Shown here: positions 59,404 through 64,000 of the stretch, piece by piece
How positions within the stretch are numbered: the first letter of the stretch is position 1
Layout of the letters: the number at the start of each line of letters is the position of its first letter
Assembly: GCF_011617245.1 (NCBI RefSeq)
Contig: NZ_CP050152.1
Location: 806,001 to 870,000, forward strand
Source of the DNA: Brevibacterium atlanticum
Lineage (GTDB): Bacteria; Actinomycetota; Actinomycetes; Actinomycetales; Brevibacteriaceae
Direction of reading: 5' to 3'
Length of the DNA: 64,000 nucleotides
The notes under the pieces: model-generated
Database searches by the model: none
Told to the model about the DNA's origin: nothing
The model's input: the letters and a program-made list of their open reading frames with translations, nothing else
Translations under genes and position numbers: made by a program

Positions 59404-61788
59404 TCACACAGCCCCTTCGACTGCGGCGGCAGCGGCCGAGCCGAAGCGCTCGGCCAGCGTGCCTTCGTGCCTCCGGCCGAGTTCGTCGAGGCCGATGGAG
59501 AAGTGGTCGACGATGTCGAGCGACGGATCGGGGTCGCCGGCATCGGTCATGCCGATGCGCACGAACGGGAACCGGCGAGCGGTGCACATGTCCTTGAACC
59601 GAACCTCTTCGGACCGCGGAACGGCGACGATCGCGCGGGCCGTCGACTCGGAGAACAGCGCGGTGAACACGTCGATGCCGTCGCGCTCGCACACCTCGTC
59701 GAGCCAGATGCGCGCGCCGGTGCCGTACCGCAGGCAGGATTCGACGAGCGCTTGGGACAGCCCGCCCTCGGAGAGGTCGTGCGCGGCGTCGATCATGCCG
59801 TCGCGCGAGCAGTTGATGAGGATCTCGCCGAGCTCCTTCTCCGTCTCCGGCTTGTACTGCGGAGGAACCCCGCCGAGGTGGCCGGCCGTGACGTCGGCCC
59901 ACGCCGATCCGTCGAGCTCGGCGTCGGTGGTCCCGAGCAGATAGATGGTCTGGCCCGGTTCCTTCCAGCCGCTGGGGGTGGCGCGGGTGACGTCGTCGAA
60001 GACGCCGAGCACACCGACGACCGGGGTCGGGTGGATGGCCACGCCGCCGGTCTGGTTGTACAGGGAGACGTTGCCGCCGGTGACGGGGATGCCGAGGTCC
60101 TGGCACGCCTCGGCCAGCGCCTCAACGGACTGAGCGAACTGCCACATGATCTCCGGGTCCTCGGGGGAGCCGAAGTTGAGGCAGTCGGTGACCGCGCGGG
60201 GGATGGCCCCGGCAGTGGTGACGTTGCGGTAGGCCTCGGCCAGTGCCAGTTGCGCCCCACGGGCAGGATCGAGGTAGCCGTAGCGGCCGTTGGCATCGGT
60301 GGCGATGGCCACGCCGAGGCCGGTCTCCTCGTCCACGCGGACGACGCCGGCATCATCCGGGTACGCCTGTGCGGTGTTGCCCTGAACGTACTTGTCGTAC
60401 TGCGAGGTGATCCACGACTTCGACGCGAGGTTCGGGGCACCCGCGAGCTCGAGCACGGTCGAACGCAGTTCATCGTCGGTCGACGCACGCGCCAGCCCGG
60501 CGGATTCGACGGTATTCGCAGCCACCTCGGCGGTCCATGAGGGCTCAACCATCGGACGGTTGTACACGGGGCCGTCGTGGGCGACCGAGCGCGGCGGCAC
60601 ATCGACGATGACGTCGCCGTGCCATTCGATGACGAGGCGATCGGTGTCGGTGACCTCGCCGAGCACGGAGGTCTCGACCTCCCACTTGCCGACGATGGCG
60701 AGGAACTCGTCGAGGCGGTCGGGTCGGACGACGGCCATCATCCGTTCCTGCGACTCCGACATGAGGATCTCCTCAGGGGTGAGCGTCTCATCGCGCAGGA
60801 GCACATCGTCGAGGGCGATGTGCATGCCGCCGTCGCCGTTCGACGCCAGCTCCGAGGTCGCACAGCTGATGCCGGCTGCGCCGAGGTCCTGGATGCCCTC
60901 GACGACACCGGCGTGGAACAGTTCGAGGCAGCATTCGATGAGCACCTTCTCGGCGAAGGGGTCACCGACCTGCACGGCCGGGCGCTTCGAGGGCTTCGTG
61001 TCGTCGAAGGACTCAGAAGCGAGGATCGAGGCTCCGCCGATGCCGTCGCCGCCGGTGCGGGCACCGAAGAGCACGACCTTGTTGCCGAGTCCCGAGGCGT
61101 TGGCCAGGCGAATGTCATCGTGTCGCATGACGCCGACGGCCAGAGCGTTGACCAGCGGGTTTCCCTGGTAGACGGAGTCGAAGACGGTCTCGCCGCCGAT
61201 GTTCGGCAGACCCAGGGAGTTGCCGTAGTTGCTGATGCCGGCGACGACGCCGTGGACGACGCGGGCGGTGTCCGGGTGGTCGATGTCGCCGAAGCGCAGC
61301 TGATCCATCACCGCGACCGGGCGGGCGCCCATCGAGATGATGTCGCGCACGATCCCGCCCACACCCGTGGCCGCACCCTGATGGGGCTCGACGTAGCTGG
61401 GGTGGTTGTGGCTCTCGACTTTGAAGGTCACCGCCCAGCCGTCGCCGATGTCGACGACGCCGGCGTTTTCCCCGATGCCCACCAGCAGGTGCTTCTTCAT
61501 GTCCTCGGTGACCTTGTCACCGAACTTCGACAAGTGGACCTTCGAGGACTTGTACGAGCAGTGCTCGGACCACATCACCGAATACATGGCCAATTCCGCC
61601 GAGGTGGGGCGGCGTCCGAGGATCGTCTTGATCTGCTCGTATTCGTCGGCCTTGAGGCCGAGGTCGGCGAAGGGATGTTCGACGTCGGGGTTCGCCGCAG
61701 CGAACTCGACCGTCTCCTTGACCTTCTTCGAAGCGTTCTGCACGGAATCGACCTCCGCGGATTCCGCGGAGTTGAGGTTTGACGTCAT
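59404..61788 (-). CDS. purL: Phosphoribosylformylglycinamidine synthase subunit PurL
   Basis: 794 residues, the small-type PurL that works with PurQ and PurS in purine synthesis, converting FGAR, glutamine and ATP to FGAM. Motifs: [88 protein letters not shown] and the C-terminal [21 protein letters not shown]. purQ and purS are not in the window, at least not on the leftward side before the 2HCT gene. Start at ATG 61788. Confidence 0.98.
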   Translation of the reverse strand: MTSNLNSAESAEVDSVQNASKKVKETVEFAAANPDVEHPFADLGLKADEYEQIKTILGRRPTSAELAMYSVMWSEHCSYKSSKVHLSKFGDKVTEDMKKHLLVGIGENAGVVDIGDGWAVTFKVESHNHPSYVEPHQGAATGVGGIVRDIISMGARPVAVMDQLRFGDIDHPDTARVVHGVVAGISNYGNSLGLPNIGGETVFDSVYQGNPLVNALAVGVMRHDDIRLANASGLGNKVVLFGARTGGDGIGGASILASESFDDTKPSKRPAVQVGDPFAEKVLIECCLELFHAGVVEGIQDLGAAGISCATSELASNGDGGMHIALDDVLLRDETLTPEEILMSESQERMMAVVRPDRLDEFLAIVGKWEVETSVLGEVTDTDRLVIEWHGDVIVDVPPRSVAHDGPVYNRPMVEPSWTAEVAANTVESAGLARASTDDELRSTVLELAGAPNLASKSWITSQYDKYVQGNTAQAYPDDAGVVRVDEETGLGVAIATDANGRYGYLDPARGAQLALAEAYRNVTTAGAIPRAVTDCLNFGSPEDPEIMWQFAQSVEALAEACQDLGIPVTGGNVSLYNQTGGVAIHPTPVVGVLGVFDDVTRATPSGWKEPGQTIYLLGTTDAELDGSAWADVTAGHLGGVPPQYKPETEKELGEILINCSRDGMIDAAHDLSEGGLSQALVESCLRYGTGARIWLDEVCERDGIDVFTALFSESTARAIVAVPRSEEVRFKDMCTARRFPFVRIGMTDAGDPDPSLDIVDHFSIGLDELGRRHEGTLAERFGSAAAAAVEGAV

Positions 61789-61937
61789 GTCCTCTTCGGG
61801 GCCCTTTCATACGACACGGCACTCGGGGCCAATCTTAGCCGGGGTCGCACCGACGGGGCGAAGCGCGTCCACGACGGGCCGCCTCGGCGAGGGTGGGAGG
61901 CGGTTCCCCGCTGGGAAGGGGGAGGATGTGCCCCACT

Positions 61938-61943
61938 TAGAAT
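61938..61943 (+). promoter_or_regulatory. -10 box TAGAAT, leaderless start of trhO
   Basis: TAGAAT, 7 nt, then ATG 61951. An upstream in-frame ATG at 61942 would overlap the box and is therefore unlikely. Confidence 0.6.
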
Positions 61944-61950
61944 GGGAGTC

Positions 61951-62862
61951 ATGGCAACTCCCAAGATCGTCCTGTTCTACGTCTTCACCCCGCTGCCCGA
62001 CCCCGAAGCGGTCAAACTGTGGCAGCACGCCCTGACCGAGAGCCTCGGACTCAAAGGGCGCATCATCGTGTCCAAGGACGGCATCAACGCCACCGTCGGC
62101 GGGGATATCTTCGACGTCAAACAATACGTACGGGCGACGAAGTCCTATGCTCCGTTCAAAAAGGCCGACATCAAATGGTCGAACGGGCAGGGCGATGACT
62201 TCCCGCGGCTGAGCGTGAAGGTCCGCGACGAGCTCGTCACCTTCGGCAGCCCCGACGAGATCGCCGTGACCGAGGACGGCGTCCAAGGCGGCGGTCAGCA
62301 CCTCAAGCCCGGGGCCCTGCACAAACTCATGGACGAACGCGGCGGCGACGTCGTCTTCTTCGACGGCCGCAACGCGATGGAAGCGCAGATCGGGAAGTTC
62401 CGCGACGCCATCGTCCCCGACACCGACACCACCCGCGACTTCATCGCCGAGATCGAATCCGGCAAGTACGACGACCTCAAGGACAAACCGGTCGTCACCT
62501 ACTGCACCGGCGGAATCCGGTGCGAAGTGCTGTCCGTGCTCATGAAGAACCGAGGCTTCGAAGAGGTCTACCAGCTCGACGGCGGCATCGTCCGCTACGG
62601 TGAGACCTTCGGCAGCTCCGGCTACTGGGACGGCTCGCTCTACGTCTTCGACAAGCGGATGCACCTCGAATTCGGCGACGACGTCGAATCGATCGGCCAC
62701 TGCGTGAGCTGCGGGACGACCACCCCGGAGTTCGTCAACTGTGCGAATCTCGCCTGCCGCAAGCAGTATCTGCGCTGCGCCGAGTGCACGGAGCAGCGGC
62801 TGCAGTCCTATTGCGTCGACTGCGTCGAGCAGGGGATCCCCGCCGAGGCGGCCGCCGGCTGA
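61951..62862 (+). CDS. trhO: tRNA uridine(34) hydroxylase, rhodanese-like
   Basis: About 303 residues from ATG 61951. UPF0176/YceA family: an acylphosphatase-like N-terminal domain ([47 protein letters not shown]), then a rhodanese domain with the active cysteine in [13 protein letters not shown] cysteine-rich C-terminus follows ([43 protein letters not shown]) that could bind zinc. It performs oxygen-dependent 5-hydroxylation of uridine at the tRNA wobble position. Divergent from purL; monocistronic with a leaderless promoter. Confidence 0.93.
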   Translation: MATPKIVLFYVFTPLPDPEAVKLWQHALTESLGLKGRIIVSKDGINATVGGDIFDVKQYVRATKSYAPFKKADIKWSNGQGDDFPRLSVKVRDELVTFGSPDEIAVTEDGVQGGGQHLKPGALHKLMDERGGDVVFFDGRNAMEAQIGKFRDAIVPDTDTTRDFIAEIESGKYDDLKDKPVVTYCTGGIRCEVLSVLMKNRGFEEVYQLDGGIVRYGETFGSSGYWDGSLYVFDKRMHLEFGDDVESIGHCVSCGTTTPEFVNCANLACRKQYLRCAECTEQRLQSYCVDCVEQGIPAEAAAG

Positions 62863-62900
62863 CGCGGTCCCGCGCGGCTCGGCGGTCGCGAGAGTTGCCG

Positions 62901-62964
62901 CCAGCTTGGTGAACCTGCAGCAGCTCGGTCCATGCGCCAAGCCAGTGCAGGTTCACCAAGCTGG
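62901..62964. repeat. 19-bp perfect inverted repeat overlapping the LysR gene 3' end
   Basis: CCAGCTTGGTGAACCTGCA (62901-62919) is the exact reverse complement of 62946-62964, with 26 nt between. The right arm spans the last codons and stop of the leftward LysR gene. It serves as a terminator candidate for both trhO and the LysR gene. Confidence 0.85.
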
Positions 62965-63912
62965 TGGTGGGATCAGCTCAGAAATCTCGTCTGATCTTGC
63001 CCTGGCCCCGCCGTGCTCAAGGCGTCGGCTCAGACCCTCCCCGAGGTGGTCGATGAGTGCGCTCACCCGCCGCGGAGTCAGCGCCGACTCCGGCACGAGC
63101 GCAAAGATGTCCGCCGGCGGGGTCTCCAGGTCCGGGAGCACTCTGACCAGGGTGCCCGCAGCGAGCATCGGGGCGACATGCCAGGTCGAGCGCATGATGA
63201 GTCCCAACCCGCGGGCGCACCAGTCGGTGACGACCTCCCCGTCATCGGCGCTCAGTGAGCCGTCGACCCGCACGATCTCACGGCCGTCGGCACCGAAGCG
63301 CCACAGCGCGTAGTCGTGCTGGTTCTCCCGCAGGACGATGCAGTTGTGCTCGTCGAGATCCGCAGTCGACTGGGGTGTGGCATGGTCCGCGAGGTAGGAC
63401 GGTGCGGCGCAGACGACCCGACGATTGCGCGCCAGCCGCCTGACCTGGAGTCGGGAGTCCCGCAGCTCGCCGACCCGAATGGCGATGTCGAAGTCGGTGC
63501 GCGCGAGATCGAGCGGCAGCGATGTGAGCTGAAGGTCGACCTCGACCTCGGGATGCTCCTCGGTGAACGCGCCGAGAAGCGGAGCGATGTGGGTCCGGCC
63601 GAGTCCGCGCGTGCACTGTAGGGTGATCCGCCCCTTGAGCGTTCCGCGGCGTGCAGTGATGCTCTCTTCGAGATCGTGCCGACGTTCGAGCAGGCCCTGA
63701 GCTCCCTCGGCATACCGGCGACCTTCCTCCGTCAGTGACATCCGACGGGTGCTCCGTCGAATCAGCTGCACGCCGAGGCGGGTCTCCAGGTGGGAGAGGC
63801 GTTTGCTCACTGCGGACACCGACCGGCCCCAGGTCCGGGCCGCCTCGGTGAGGCTGCGGGCGCGGGCAAGGTGGTCGAAGAACTCGAGGTCGTCGATGGT
63901 CGAGAGGTCCAT
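62953..63912 (-). CDS. LysR-family transcriptional regulator
   Basis: 319 residues. HTH: LEFFDHLARARSLTEAARTWGRSVSAVSKRLSHLETRLGVQLIRRSTRRMSLTEEGRRYAEGA, where the usual Ser-Gln-Pro-Ala becomes Ser-Ala-Val-Ser. The effector domain follows (GRITLQCTRGLGRTHIAPLLGAFTEEHPEVEVDLQLTSLPLDL, then FDIAIRVGELRDSRLQVRRLARNRRVVCAAPSYLA), most like the CrgA/AaeR-type group. The C-terminus carries an extra SRRLEHGGARARSDEISELIPPPAW tail. A palindrome seven bases upstream of the start suggests autoregulation. The divergent target is outside the window. Confidence 0.92.
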   Translation of the reverse strand: MDLSTIDDLEFFDHLARARSLTEAARTWGRSVSAVSKRLSHLETRLGVQLIRRSTRRMSLTEEGRRYAEGAQGLLERRHDLEESITARRGTLKGRITLQCTRGLGRTHIAPLLGAFTEEHPEVEVDLQLTSLPLDLARTDFDIAIRVGELRDSRLQVRRLARNRRVVCAAPSYLADHATPQSTADLDEHNCIVLRENQHDYALWRFGADGREIVRVDGSLSADDGEVVTDWCARGLGLIMRSTWHVAPMLAAGTLVRVLPDLETPPADIFALVPESALTPRRVSALIDHLGEGLSRRLEHGGARARSDEISELIPPPAW

Positions 63913-63918
63913 GTTTCT

Positions 63919-63937
63919 TCTTTCGTGTGACGAAAGA
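63919..63937. promoter_or_regulatory. Palindrome at the LysR gene start
   Basis: TCTTTCGT-GTG-ACGAAAGA, perfect 8-bp arms, ending 7 bp from the LysR start codon. Likely operator for autoregulation or for a divergent gene beyond the right edge. Confidence 0.6.
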
Positions 63938-64000
63938 CTGTCGGGTCTGATTCAGTCTATTCGCCGCGTTTGTTTCCCGATAGCGTGAGGTGCGGGGCGG

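Overview
The window reads as a high-GC actinobacterial chromosome. GC-rich codon use, many TetR, GntR, IclR and LysR regulators, a pair of CrcB fluoride channels, ATGA-coupled operons, and promoters with a TANNNT box 6-7 nt before the start codon all fit Actinomycetota. A Brevibacterium-like member of the Micrococcales is my best guess, from general gene content only. I count 54 genes, one cut by the left edge. I see no rRNA, tRNA, CRISPR array, phage block or intact insertion sequence.

Layout. 1-8.8 kb is a catabolic block for an acid activated as a CoA ester: acyl-CoA synthetase, biotin carboxylase (partial), TetR regulator, SDR, carboxyltransferase, MaoC hydratase, acyl-CoA dehydrogenase and a cupin. 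Three near-identical 16-bp palindromes sit in its three promoter regions and define a local TetR regulon. 9-17 kb holds an ArsR/old-yellow-enzyme divergon, a DHA2-type exporter facing a TetR gene, a GlsB-like membrane protein, a divergent trehalose-phosphate-synthase homologue coupled to an ArAE/FUSC-like membrane protein, and two crcB genes behind a shrunken universal-stress-protein gene. 18-24 kb is a NarL-type two-component system followed by a MacB/FtsX-type ABC transporter.

24-36.7 kb: a MocR/LysN-like aminotransferase, a DinB-like protein, purA, an NCS1 permease with a flavin reductase facing a GntR regulator, AraC plus glyoxalase-like genes, a zinc alcohol dehydrogenase, and a GAF-domain regulator divergent from a flavin monooxygenase. 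36.7-47.5 kb: a DUF559/PD-(D/E)XK-like gene bracketed by two copies of one palindromic element, a TetR/MFS divergon, a TctABC tricarboxylate transporter, oligopeptidase B, and a TetR-SMR-SMR drug-efflux operon. 47.8-54.5 kb: BCCT transporter plus choline-sulfatase, an SRPBCC-epimerase fusion and a MetE-like protein. 54.9-59.3 kb: an IclR-controlled module of CoA-transferase, HMG-CoA-lyase-like enzyme and 2-hydroxycarboxylate transporter, which makes a compact uptake-activation-cleavage pathway. 59.4-64 kb: purL, trhO and a LysR regulator.

The most interesting items are the IclR/CoA-transferase/lyase/2HCT operon, the TetR regulon with its carboxylase pathway, the twin hairpin elements around the DUF559 gene, the degenerate active site of the OtsA homologue, and the set of ten leaderless promoters, several overlaid by palindromic operators. 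All functions come from reading motifs and context by eye; no database search was run.
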